Of a DNA stretch of 25,628 nucleotides, positions 1 through 10,641 are shown piece after piece. Location: contig JAYMTF010001175.1 of NCBI GenBank assembly GCA_036897485.1, positions 1-25,628 on the forward strand. Direction: 5' to 3'. The notes under the pieces are model-generated. The model saw only the letters and a list, made by a program, of their open reading frames with translations, had not been told where the DNA came from and searched no databases. The translations under genes and the position numbers were made by a program. Origin of the DNA: Pelargonium nanum. Taxonomy: Eukaryota; Streptophyta; Magnoliopsida; Geraniales; Geraniaceae. Every line of letters begins with the position of its first letter. Positions within the stretch are counted from its first letter, which is position 1.

Positions 1-2301
1 GTGCTCATATAGAAATAGATCCAGAGGCTGCTCGAGAAAAAATTATGTCACTCATCGATTCTGGAGAAATAGAGCCTGCTGAGCTACTAGCTGACATGGA
101 TAATCATATAGCAAAAGCCAAGGAAGAATCTCTCAGCAGAAAAGAGATCTTGGACAAGGTTGAGAAGTGGATGTCAGCCTGTGAAGAAGAGAGTTGGCTT
201 GAAGACTACAATCGGGTAAATTGAACTCTCTCTGTCTCTCTGTTGTAGACTTAAACTAATGTGGTTAGGGGTTGTGAACACTTGACTTGGCAATATTCTT
301 GGCCTCTCACTCTACCTGATACCACAACATATTGGACTTCAAGCTATGTTGCACGAACACGTTTATCGTAGATGAGTATCTGTATTTGGTACTTACGGAA
401 TACGAATGCGCTTGCATACGCGTAAAATATGTACCCCATACGCTATTTTCGTATTGGCGTATTGTATCGTATTGCGTATTCGTATCCGTGCAACATAGAC
501 ATCAAGGCGTTGATGCAATCTAACTGTGCAATATGAATTATAATATGAAGTAATTTTTAAATAAAACATTTGGCTTCACTTTGTTAAAAAAAAATTGATC
601 TTAATTTTGTAGTTTTTCCAAAGTTTGCATGGTATCGAATTCCAAATATATGATCTTATTCTTGCACACTGTATCAGACAAGACATTCTTGTTAATTGGG
701 ATCTGTGAATATCTAACTGATATGGAAGTGAAAGATAAAATTAGGAAATTGTTGTGAATGTTCTTCCTTACAATGTTTTCAGTTATTTTTTTGGTGCTTT
801 GACCTTGTTGATTTTGTGTTTGAAAAACAGGATGAAAACAGGTATAATGCAAGCAGAGGTGCACACTTGAATCTCAAGCGTGCAGAAAAAGCCCGAGTTT
901 TGGTCAACAAAATTCCAGGTATTTTGTGACATTATGGGTAGTGTTAGGCTAGCGGTATCTGATGATGTTAAGTTTTCGAAAGAAATCAGTACTCATTTGG
1001 TATAGAATGTATGTGTCATGCAAGTACGCTTGCATCTCCGTGTATCTAGGATATTTCTTCAGTCAACATTTTTAGGCGGTGGTGTTCAAAGTTTTCTATT
1101 TATGTATGACCATAATGTTAGGTTGTGCACAATATAATAATAGTATAGTGTCATCTTGAGCCATTTCTAATATTCTGTTGTGGGTCTTAAAGATTCCTTG
1201 CAATCCATAAGCACGGTTTTCTGTATATGAGGTCTTCTTTCATCAATAGCCCTTCTTTTGCCTTAGTTTTGGAATGTCATGACTCACAATTGTAAGGAGA
1301 GCTGGTGAAGGGATGAATAGGCCCTTATTTAGCTTGTTAGTGACTTTTGAATCCATCTAGATATCTTAAATCCTTTAATTGAAGCTGAAGATGAACAGAA
1401 TTTAATACCCTGATGGTAACATAATGTTGAATCTACAATGTGAGTTTTCACTACTGTCTGATTTATATTTAAAGCTGTTCCTGAGTTGGTAGATTAAGTA
1501 ACGAGATTTTCTCCCATTGGAGCTTTTATCATGCAAGGTGTTGAGTATCTCTGAGTGTCCTAATATTTACTTATTTGTTGGCTCTGTAGCACTGGTTGAC
1601 TCATTGGTTGCGAAAACACGGGCATGGGAAGAAGATCGTGGCATATCGTTTACATATGATGGCGTTCCACTCCTTGCCATGCTAGATGAATATGCCATGC
1701 TCAGGCATGAAAGAGAAGAAGAGAAAAGGAGGATGAGGGTAAGTTATGAACTGAAAGCAATTAGTCTTCACATGGGCTTCATTTGATAGAAGCTTTATAG
1801 CTAGGACTATACAACTTTAATACTCTCTCCATCCCAAAATGAGTGTCCTATTTCCATTTTTAGGAAGTTTGTTATATGAAATACCAATAGTATCCTTGTA
1901 CAACACTAACTTAATTTTTCTCAAAATGGAAACCAATGGGACAAAGGGAGTTAATACTAGTCATCATAGTGAAATTATTTCTGTTTTGAACTAAATAGGA
2001 TCAGAAGAAGTACCAAGAGCAGCAAAGCACAGAACCAGAGGCCACTTTTGGTTCAAAACCCAGTCCAGCTCGTCCAGCTGGTCCTAAGAAGGTGGCGGGT
2101 CCTCGAGCAAATGGAGGTGCAAATGGAACTCCTAACAGAAGACTATCTCTAAATGCACATCAAAATGGTAGCAGGTCTGTGAGTAAAGATGGAAAGAGAG
2201 ACAGTCCGAGACCAGTTGCTCCTGTGAATTTTGTTGCCATATCAAAAGAGGATGCTGCATCCCACGGTTCGGGTTCCGACCCAATTTCTGCTTCTCCATG
2301 A
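1..2301 (+). CDS. MAP65: MAP65/PRC1/ASE1-family microtubule-associated protein, C-terminal 250 residues (5' end outside window)
   Basis: Joined exons 1-215, 831-918, 1590-1738 and 1999-2301 (stop TGA at 2299-2301) keep one frame, entered at base 3, with GT-AG introns. The family cross-links antiparallel microtubules in cortical arrays, the preprophase band and the phragmoplast. The visible part begins [20 protein letters not shown]. It then has the highly conserved C-terminal microtubule-binding block across exons 2-3 ([19 protein letters not shown], then [19 protein letters not shown]). The tail is basic and Ser/Pro-rich, holding TPNRRLSLN and KRDSPRP, and ends [25 protein letters not shown], as in MAP65-1-type proteins. 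RRLSL fits a basophilic/Aurora-type site and the SP/TP pairs fit CDK or MAPK sites; both are inference. Family members run about 580-600 residues, so roughly the first 330 lie to the left. Subfamily (MAP65-1/2-like) is likely but not proven. Confidence 0.93.
344..498. mobile_element. hAT-like MITE in MAP65 intron
   Basis: This 155-bp element starts CTATGTTGCACG and ends CGTGCAACATAG, which are perfect 12-bp terminal inverted repeats. It is flanked by ACTTCAAG (336-343) and ACATCAAG (499-506), an 8-bp target duplication with one mismatch. Eight-base duplications are typical of hAT elements. The core is rich in CGTAT/ATACG steps and has no coding capacity. It lies in the intron between the exons ending at 215 and starting at 831, away from the splice sites. 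The family name is inferred from duplication length only. Confidence 0.72.
1823..1951. mobile_element. Stowaway-like (Tc1/mariner) MITE in MAP65 last intron
   Basis: The left end CTCTCTCCATCCCA and the reverse complement of the right end, ACTCCCTTTGTCCCA, are diverged versions of the Stowaway terminus CTCCCTCCGTCCCA. Each end abuts a TA dinucleotide (1821-1822 and 1952-1953), matching the TA target duplication of that superfamily. The element is about 129 bp with no coding capacity. It sits between the donor at 1739 and the acceptor before 1999, so its right end is close to the acceptor region of the last intron. Confidence 0.75.
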
Positions 2302-2700
2302 TGATGATAAGAGAGAGAGTAATGTGTAGGTTAATATTACTATTGTTGTTATTAGTGAGTGTCCTAGGGTGGATAGGGATACATCTATTAGAACAGGAAA
2401 TAGACTGTATTAGTTGTGTATGTTGTGATGGCCTTCAAAAGTTATTTTCTTTTTTATGTATGCTCTTGAAAGTGAGATCTGTCATGGTGCTTTCCTGCCT
2501 ACTTGCCCCTATTATTTTTACTCTCCTGCCATTGCTTTGGAACCTTCCAAATTTTGTATGTTTGTTTACTTATGTAGAAGAGGTTGTGAAGTTGAGGCAT
2601 TGCTATTTGCTACTAAGATACATGGTGTTAATGTAGCCACTTGCATAAGGGAAGGATATAGTTCCTTGGGACATTAGATGGCATATTAAGTTTAATTCAG
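2302..2700 (+). other. Probable 3' UTR of the MAP65 gene
   Basis: T-rich sequence follows the stop codon. Two overlapping open frames here are low-complexity Leu/Cys/Phe-rich and look like chance reading of T-rich UTR. The end of the transcript cannot be fixed, as no strong AATAAA signal is evident. Confidence 0.45.
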
Positions 2701-2949
2701 ATATTAGGTTGGTTAGTCATCACCAGCAAAATCATCATGCATCTACTTTGTATGATACAAACATCATTGGTTTAAAATTTAATTAAGCAACACCCCAAAA
2801 TGCATCCTAAATCAAGATGATCCTTGGGGATATATGGGAAACCAAAACCGGCCAACTATCAATTCTATTTGGTTGAGGGTCAAGGATGGGAAACCCAACT
2901 TTGGAGGGCTAAACTCTAGAGAACTCCTATTTACTTCTCAACACTTGGT

Positions 2950-3620
2950 TCCTGCAAGGAGTTTCAAGACCCCCAAGTAGAGCCACAATGCTTGTCCTCC
3001 ACAAGAAGCTCTCGACTTCACCTCACTTTGTATACGGATGACAAAGGTGGACTCTACGTCACAATAAGAGTTCTACCTATCCACGATCTTCTACTCAAAC
3101 ACATAATAATTTTCAAGATTTCCGCCTTACCGTTACACACCAAGATCCTCTTAGTATTGGATGCAAGGACACTAGGAGCCCCTCCTATCTGAAGCGGTAG
3201 GGGGCCTCCTAGGGATTCAAATCTTCCTCGCCATACTTGAAGGGAAAATTCATTGTACTCGGACGCAAGGTCACTAGGAGCCCCTCTACCTGAAGCGGTA
3301 GGGAGGGCTTTTAGGGATTCCGATCTTCCTCGTCATACTTGAAGGGCAAATGAAAACTTATGAGTTCGCCTTACACCCATAAACAATGCGCCAGGAATCA
3401 ATAACTCAACTCCCACAAGCGGACTCCACGTTGTCAACAACCAAGCACGCAGTGACAATAATATTTGTGAGTATAAATACTCCATCTTAGTAAAGTGAAA
3501 GATCCACAACTTCAGCTATTAATGCTCTCTAACTATTTTCTCACTCTAGAGCTCTCCCTAGCATTTGTGTTTTCCAGTGTGCTTCATTGCGCAAACAACA
3601 TGTTTTTTCTTAAAGATCCA
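2950..3620 (+). mobile_element. Decayed LTR-retrotransposon fragment (probable LTR remnant)
   Basis: Non-coding GC-balanced block unlike its AT-rich surroundings. It holds a 102-bp internal tandem repeat (3159-3260 and 3261-3352, sharing AAGCGGTAGGG and CATACTTGAAGGG). A TATA-like GTATAAATAC at 3471-3480 is followed by a CT-rich leader resembling the start of plant LTR transcripts. No protein domain is visible. It is a broken fossil. The limits are approximate and the assignment (possibly Ty3/Gypsy type) is an inference from layout only. Confidence 0.35.
3159..3352. repeat. 102-bp imperfect tandem repeat, two copies
   Basis: Copy 1 is 3159-3260 and copy 2 is 3261-3352. Both run GGAyGCAAGG, ACTAGGAGCCCCTC, CTGAAGCGGTAGGG, TAGGGATTC, ATCTTCCTCG, CATACTTGAAGGG. 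Copy 2 is slightly shortened at its right end. It lies inside the presumed LTR remnant, where such internal repeats are common. Confidence 0.8.
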
Positions 3621-3899
3621 AGAAACTTTCAAGATATTGTAATTAAAACATTTCTATTATTTTTTCTAAAACGTGAACAAGACAACAAACTTATTTTAGC
3701 GTGTCAACATGAACGATTCAACATCAACAACAATTCACTGTCTATTATAGGCTGTTAGAAAACAATCCAATCAAACATTCTGAACTAAAACGAACAAATT
3801 TATAAATGGTTTAGTTATAACAGAATATGTTGAGTTTGAAAAAATAATTCATTTAATCAACTGACAAAGTGAAAATTAATATAAAAATAAAATCTTCTA

Positions 3900-4020
3900 T
3901 CTTTGAATTTAAATTTTTAAGGCAGGTCAGCTACATTTCCTGAGATTCGAACTCGAGACCTCAAGTTAAGCTGGAATAACTTCTTACCAGTTGACCCACG
4001 CGCTTGGTGGTTCTTGGTAC
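3900..4020 (-). mobile_element. tRNA-derived SINE (Pol III promoter boxes on - strand)
   Basis: Read on the - strand, TGGGTCAACTGG (3987-3998) matches the tRNA A box TRGYNNARNNGG with one mismatch. GTTCGAATC (3944-3952) matches the B box GWTCRANNC exactly, inside GGTCTCGAGTTCGAATCTC. The boxes are about 35 bases apart, as in tRNA genes. There is no tRNA acceptor or anticodon stem, and an A/T-rich tail follows the B box, so this is a SINE or tRNA-like remnant rather than a working tRNA gene. Ends are approximate, with no clear target duplication. It lies just upstream of the LIP5 gene on the opposite strand. Confidence 0.62.
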
Positions 4021-4333
4021 ATATTTCATTGACTCTATTAGGTGTCAATTATATTATTTTTTGGTAGAATATTAGGTATCAATTTTGAATAAACTGGACT
4101 TTCATTCTTTCAGAATATATCTATTTAGTTTAAAATTGAAAGCAAACCTCCCAATCCCAAAGAGTCCGTCACAATCCAACGCAGCAAATCATCAAAATTG
4201 ATTTTGTTTTCTTCTTCAATATCTTGGTGTCTAAGATACCACTGAAGATTGCGTTTCGATCACCCAAATCAACACTCAAAATTAGTCTACACTTGCAACT
4301 CTCTGTATCTCTCACAGATCGAATTTGTTGAAG

Positions 4334-7300
4334 ATGGCAAGCGACACTGAGCCCGCGAAGCTCCTCTTGCCGTACCTCCAGCGAGCCGATGAGCTTCAGA
4401 AACACGAACCTCTCGTCGCCTATTACTGTAAATTTTCCTCTTTTTCCTTTTAAAATTTCAATTGCTCAGAACCCTAAACCCTCGCCAAATTGAGAATCCT
4501 CTTTCGCGATCATCGATTATGTTTTTTTGTTTGGTTCAACTGATACGAACTTGTCTTTGAAGGTCGATTGTACGCGATGGAGCGGGGTTTGAAGATTCCC
4601 CAGAGCGAGCGCACCAAGACCACCAATGCCCTCCTCATATCACTAATGAATCAGCTTGAAAAGGTATTAATTTTTCCGTTGAATTTTTTAGTAAGCAGCT
4701 GAAGATGATTATGCAAATCCGGGTTTTAGATGATGGGTATATTTTATTTACTAATTTAATCAAATCAAGTTGGTTGAGGAAGAACAGTGAAATTTAGATT
4801 TTGCCTCTTATGACTTAATTTCTGAACCTAGTAGAACGGTTGTGTTAGACTTGGGCTTGGTTGATTGAATTTATAGGTGTGTTAGGGTTGGGGAATTTGG
4901 GAGGATTATACAATCCATTTCAAATTTGTTTTGCTTTCTGCTGCACTGTAATTGAGGCTTCCTCTAACCATGTATTGCAAATGTCTAATTTCAAAGTGCA
5001 AAACTATTGGGATCCGCTCTGCAGCTTTAAGTTAGGGTTTGGATTAGGATTATCGTTCATAAATGGGACAATAATGGAATTGAGAATGAGAATATGTTTG
5101 GATTATGACTTTTTGGTCATGATTATGCCTTTGGAAAGGGAATCCCAAGCCCAATCCAATTTTTTTTATATCCAAACACCTCCCAAGTATAACATAATGC
5201 TATGGCCTATGGGAATGTAATGCTGTCACATTAGGTAACTGGTCACTATAAAAGATTGATGAGTTGAGAATCCTTTTGAATGAATCATAGGATATCTCAT
5301 TGTGGGGTTTTATTTTACTTCAACATTATTAGTATGCAATTGTGCTGTAGGGTTTTTGAAAATTATAACTTTTTTTTATAATGCTGGTGAATTGTTACAA
5401 TTTAATATTATACTAAATTAGTTAGTTCTTGAAATATTTCCAATTATAAATCTTGGATTCTTGGGAGCTCTAATTAATAATATTGTTAGAATCATGCCTT
5501 TTAAACCAATCTCGACACTATCACTGTATAGTTTATCACACTGTTTCTAATTATTGTGTTACAAAGAAGTAGTCTACACTTAAAGATTAAGAGGGGGAAA
5601 AAGAGTAGAATTTGTCTGCAGTCACAAAATTATAGATACTCGTCGTACTAGATAGGTGTATCATGTAGCTGTTTTTTTTTTATTTTCTTTTCAAAATGTT
5701 CAATGTGTTGTCTTTATGTACAATATTGTTTTGCATCTCTGTCTTTGTTCATATTTGCGCCTAATCCTTTGCAGGATAAAAAGTCACTGAAGTTGGGACC
5801 TGAAGACAGTTTGTATTTGGAAGGATTTGCTTTGAATGTCTTTGGAAAAGCGGACAAGCAAGATCGGGCTGGAAGGGCTGATTTGTAAGATAAATCTTCT
5901 TTCTGTCATATAGCTATCAGTATTAAGAGGCATTTGACTTTTACCTATACTTTTAGTCTCAAGAGGTTACTCCTCAAACTACAAGGCACTAATTCATTCA
6001 AATACCAATTATAGCAATTATTAAATAAAACCACAAGATTTCCTAAAGCATGAATAATTTAGGAAGGAATCACATGTTATAGCTTCTGTCAACAAAGCCT
6101 AACCATGGATTAAAAAAAAAAAAAAGATAATGCCAAATAATAAAAAATGAGATACAACTATGAATGAAGACTTCAACATGGTAAATGAAGAAAGAAATAA
6201 TACCAATACCATCTCCAACGATGTGTCTGTAGACCCTATATTACGTGTACCACGACTATATACCAAATACTAATAGCTGATGCAACCGTAAAAAATTGTA
6301 TCATTTACTATAAACTATACAAGTACAAAAAATAGTCATCTTGAAACATGTAACATTGATTTTTGACCCATCAAATGATTCTCAAATTACAATACCGTAT
6401 TTAAAAATTGGAGTATGCACTGTACATTCTTCTTCTTTGAATTAAACAGATAAATATATGCAAGAAATGGTTTAATGTCTGACATATTGGGCCCTGATTT
6501 CTTGCTTGAAGCCTTGAACATTGCATATAGATTAGAGTGCACTTTATGGAAGTTTGTTTGGATAAAGGATGTTTCTTACTCTGTTTGTGTATACACTGTC
6601 AAATAGAGGTGGTACTTTCGATATTATCAAAATGTTTGTAGAATATCCTTACAACAGCCATATTCATGTAAATTTGATTTTCCCATTTTTCATCTGTATA
6701 TGTGTAACACATATTATGGGCTCAAGACTCAAGTTCTGGACCAGGATCTTAGCTTACTTGACCAAGTTTCCTGAGATAATTAGTATTGCTGTTATAGAGT
6801 CATCTTAAGGCAATGTCTGTTTGACTTTCATGCGTGCTTGTTAATGAATTAGGAGACTGTAGACCCTCGTTATGGACTCAAATATGTGATCTTTAGTCAT
6901 AATTCTGACACCTGCTACTTCCTACTGAATTTCTATATATAGCAGATTTGAATCATGGATTGTGCCCGTTTCCACAGGCCGTGTACTAAATTTTGTCATT
7001 ACACATTAAAGCTTGTTTGTCTCTTTATAAGGAAATGTTGTCTGGAAATGAATTATAAATTAATTTGCCATTGTTGCAGGAATACTGCTAAAACATTTTA
7101 TGCTGCTAGCATCTTCTTTGAGATACTCACCCAGTTAGGTCCACTTCATCCTGAAGTAAGTTTCTGATCACGTCATATTTATCACTTTGATGTTTCACTA
7201 TTCTTTATTTTTTATTGGATATTATTTTGAGGTTTCTGATCACGTCATATTTGCCACTTTGATGTTTCATTATTGTTTATTTTTATTGGATATTATTTTG

Positions 7301-8951
7301 AAGAACATATGATTAATTTCATTGGGTAGTTACAATTTTTATGCCCTTCTTCTGTAGCTAGAGCAGAAACAGAAGTATGCGGTTTGGAAAGCAGCAGATA
7401 TAAGGAAAGCTTTGAAAGAAGGGAGGAAGCCAACACCTGGTCCTCCCTCTGGTGATGATGATCTATCAGTTCCATCAAGTACACCTGGTGGTACATATGT
7501 ATGGTTCTAACTTAAATGCTCTTGTTGAACTGAATTTTGGGAATTTCGTTTGAATGGTTCAATTAAATCACTATGAAATGTGTCTTCTACTTTTGTCAAC
7601 TGTTGAAAGCAAACTAATGACCATTTTTCTTTAGTTCTTTACCCTAAAAATGGTAGTGTGTGGTGTCTTTAGTTTCATTTTCATAGTTCTGCTACCTCTC
7701 TTCTTCTCCATATGAAAATAACACATACCTTAGAGTTAGAAAGCAATATTAGTAAGTCCAGTTCTTTATGAAAATGAAGACATGGTAGAGAAGGAGAAGA
7801 TAATGGTAGTTGCACTTATGACTATGATTGTCATAAATGGAAAAAAGATATTGCTAGTGTTAGCAAAGGATTGAATCTTTAACTCTACCTTCATTTTATG
7901 TTATGATCAGAGAATTTTAGACAATATCCATCCGTCCTGGGATGTTGATCTCCAAAAATTAGTGTTCAAATCTTATGCATGATCATTATAGTTTCTTCTG
8001 GAATATCTTGGCAGAAGATTTACATTGCTCAAAGAAGATCTCAATAAATTTGTTGTTTATAATATGGAAGTGTTTAGTGAATGCAATTTGCTGTAAATAA
8101 TTTGGCTGTAGAATTATTATTTTTATTATTTGGAAAAACTAGATGCTCTGGAAGGTTTTTAAACACTTCTTTCCCTGCAGGATGTCAGATCAAGTGAAAC
8201 TGCACCTATTAGTCCCAGACGTGAATTTGATCCATCACCTCAGTTTCACAATGAAGTTAACGACCAGCATTCTCCAAGCATCCCGCCATCCCATCACTTC
8301 AATGATACTGTCGACAACAAACATCCTACAAACATTTCACCGCCTCCTCAGTTCCATGATAATGTCAACAACCAACATCCCACAAACATCCCATCGTCGC
8401 CTCCTTCTTACCCTTCTGCCAGTTTTCCTCCCCATGATGTTCATCCACCTCCTCCAATAAGCAGATCTGAAAGTTATACACATTATCAGCCATATCATCA
8501 GGAGTCATACCCACAAGAACCCCCACATCATTTGCCACAAAATTACCCTTCTCATGAGCCTCCTCCCCCTTACTCCTACCCCAATTTCCAGTCTTATCCA
8601 AGTTTCTCTGAGAGCACCCTCCCAGCAGTACCATCTCATCATCCAACATCTTATTATCAAGGTTCTGATACTGGTTACTCTAGTCAAGCAGCTCCACCAC
8701 CGGTTAATTACCAACCAACAGCACAATACACTCCAAGCAGTAGAAATGGGACCATTCCAGAGTCCACCCCACCTGTTACTGAAACATACCAGTACGACAG
8801 CAATTACCAGCCACCACCTGAAAAAATAGCTGAGGCACACAAGGCTGCTAGATTTGCAGTTGGAGCACTGGCATTTGATGACGTGTCAGTTGCAGTAGAC
8901 TTCCTAAAAAAATCTCTTGAACTGCTGACAAATCCATCAGCTGGTCAGTAA
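4334..8951 (+). CDS. LIP5: LIP5/VTA1 homologue (vacuolar protein sorting-associated protein VTA1-like)
   Basis: Six coding exons (4334-4427, 4563-4663, 5775-5884, 7080-7155, 7358-7498, 8181-8951) total 1293 nt, in frame to TAA, giving 430 aa. LIP5/VTA1 binds and stimulates the AAA-ATPase SKD1/VPS4 that strips ESCRT-III from late endosomes. The N-terminal VTA1 domain (about residues 1-165) holds LLLPYLQRADELQKHEPLVA, YAMERGLKI, FALNVFGKADKQDRAGRADL, then KTFYAASIFFEILTQLGPL and KYAVWKAADIRKALKEGRKP. The middle (about 170-380) is a Pro/His/Asn/Tyr-rich disordered linker with three 19-residue repeats. The last ~45 residues, EKIAEAHKAARFAVGALAFD then LKKSLELLTNPSAGQ, are the VPS4-binding C-terminal domain. 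The first ATG follows a 5' leader without upstream ORFs close by. Length agrees with plant LIP5 proteins of about 420 aa. The gene appears intact. Confidence 0.95.
7160..7303 (+). repeat. 72-bp tandem duplication in LIP5 intron 4
   Basis: Copy 1 is 7160-7231 and copy 2 is 7232-7303. Both run GTTTCTGATCACGTCATATT, CACTTTGATGTTTCA, TATT.TTTATT, TTATTGGATATTATTTTGA. Copy 1 starts four bases inside the intron, whose donor GT is at 7156-7157. The second copy lacks the GTAAG donor, so the splice site itself was not duplicated. The copies differ at only a few bases, so the event is fairly young. Confidence 0.88.
8236..8400 (+). repeat. Three degenerate 57-bp coding repeats in LIP5 exon 6
   Basis: The linker reads QFHNEVNDQHSPSIPP, then HFNDTVDNKHPTNISPP, then QFHDNVNNQHPTNIPSSPP. 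This is a 19-residue unit of the form (H/Q)F(H/N)(D/N)xVxNxHPTNI(P/S)PP repeated three times. The unit length is a multiple of three, so frame is kept. It lies in the disordered linker between the VTA1 and VPS4-binding domains and probably only changes linker length. Confidence 0.75.
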
Positions 8952-10560
8952 GTTTCTTATTGCGAGCTTGGATGTGTTACCTTTATTTCAGTTCTTATGG
9001 TTTGTGATTTGTAAAGCTCATGGATATTTGCACAAAGATTCGATTCCATCCGGACATGTTGATATGAATGAAAGTTGGTATTTAGCTATTTGCCATCAAG
9101 TCCTTCACAACATCACATTTAAAGTATATGGTTTGTTGGATGCATCTATATATTGCTGTTCTTTGGATTCATAGTGGGTGGGATCGGTAGATGGGCCATG
9201 GATTAGTATTGGTTCAATCAGTAGACAACCTAGGTCCCAACTGATGACTGCTTTACTGTTTACCAAGAACAGTTTCAAGGTAACTACTTTTACTGGTACA
9301 ACTAACTGTAGGATTTAAAAGCCTTGAGAAAACAGTGCATCAGAAAAGGTGTCTTCAGTCACACTTGATTAGTTGAATGTCAACTAAACTGTTCAGCCAA
9401 ACTTTGTTGTCTGCTAGAATGTGAGTGGTTGTTTCCTCAACATGAGAAAAGTGAATTATTTGAGTACAAAGCCTTTTTCTGCCATCTTATCTGTTTATTC
9501 AATCTTGACTAGCTTTCATACAAGAGTGGTACTATTACTATACAATTTGTTGTATCTTTTTGTATGTGAAGTTTGATTGATGCATTGGTATGCAGATTAT
9601 GCTTTTGTTGTGTGAATGTATGGGAAAAAGAATATTTTTTTCATGAGTTGACATGAGGATGGGATTATTGACTGGGTTTATGACTCAGTGAACCTGCCAA
9701 TGAAATGTTGGATTTGGTCTGTTTAGCTGAATATAATGAATAAAACTAGATGTAATGTAAGTGATAGCTGTCAAGTGGAGTTTCCTAACATTAGTAACTA
9801 CTCATTAGCTTGTGCTTATGATAATTGGTTCTTGTGGAAACAGAGTACAATGATGTTTGTCTCGGCATGCATGCATGCTTGCTTGCTTGCTTTGTGTTGT
9901 TCTATGCTATTCTTGCATTTATCACCCAGGTTTGCCAGAAACTTCAGTCCAGGTAATTAGGTGGATAAGCCAAGAGACCATTGTCTTTAGGTGCGACATA
10001 CTGCCTTGTTATCTAACTTTAGAGTTAATGTCAAAATTACCCGAAGGATAGATAAATGCCAAGTTTTACAGTAAAACATTGGATAAGCCTAGAAACTGCT
10101 GTATTTTGGTGTCACATAATTATTAGCGAATGATTTAATGCCTAAATTACCCTAATGAAGTTTCAGATGATGAATAGTTTGCTCTTTATGATATGATTCG
10201 GTACTAGTATGTTTATCTTGCCGGTTGTCAAGCCCTATGTATTTTTTTCCTCAATATTTTTTTGGTTTCATTGTTTGATGCACAAGATTAGAGTGGGAGT
10301 GTGGACGGAGAATTTGATTTATTGTAGTATTTGAGTACACCAAAATTGTTTTGGATCGATAAATCTCCTATTGTCTATATATTCCGCTTGCATTTGTCTG
10401 AATTGGAGAATCCAAATTTATAAGGGTGAGCCAATCGTAGTTCGTTATATTGCTAACGCACAGTTCGTAGTTTTAATATAACTCTAATCCAATCTCGCGT
10501 AGATTTTGATAATCACTAAGATTCAAGCTATATTCCAATGTTGTAACATCCGTCCTGGGT
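8952..10560. other. Intergenic spacer downstream of LIP5
   Basis: T-rich sequence probably includes the LIP5 3' UTR in its first few hundred bases. Short open frames here are not protein-like. Apart from a TGCA/TTGC microsatellite (9865-9892) and a diverged duplication (9962-10165), I see nothing in it. Confidence 0.5.
9962..10165 (+). repeat. Diverged ~118-bp tandem duplication
   Basis: TGGATAAGCC begins both units (9962 and 10080). Each continues with AGA.AC..TTGT.TTT.GGTG, then a CACATA or GACATA tract, a TTAATG step and AAATTACCC. Units have diverged by many substitutions and small gaps. Origin unknown. Confidence 0.4.
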
Positions 10561-10564
10561 ATCC

Positions 10565-10572
10565 TATATAAT
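10565..10572 (+). promoter_or_regulatory. Candidate TATA box of the 10642 gene
   Basis: TATATAAT lies 70 bases before the ATG at 10642 and is followed by a short leader. Position and sequence fit a plant core promoter with an approximately 40-base 5' UTR. This is inferred from spacing only. Confidence 0.45.
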
Positions 10573-10641
10573 CTCATTATTTGCCACCCAATATCCAACA
10601 TGTCTCAATTTTTGTGCTCATGATCATTTGAGAAGAAGAAA

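Noticed and set aside
3940-4010. A functional tRNA gene on the - strand
   Set aside because: A and B boxes are present but no acceptor stem or anticodon arm can be folded, so a SINE fits better.
4861-5220. 119-codon frame in LIP5 intron 2
   Set aside because: Lies in an intron with no motif. It includes a GTTTGGATTA/TATCCAAACA inverted pair (about 5095-5178) that may be a decayed MITE, but ends and duplication are unclear.
8365-8840. Long - strand and alternate + strand frames within LIP5 exon 6
   Set aside because: Shadows of the Pro/His/Tyr-rich LIP5 linker, which has low stop density in other frames.
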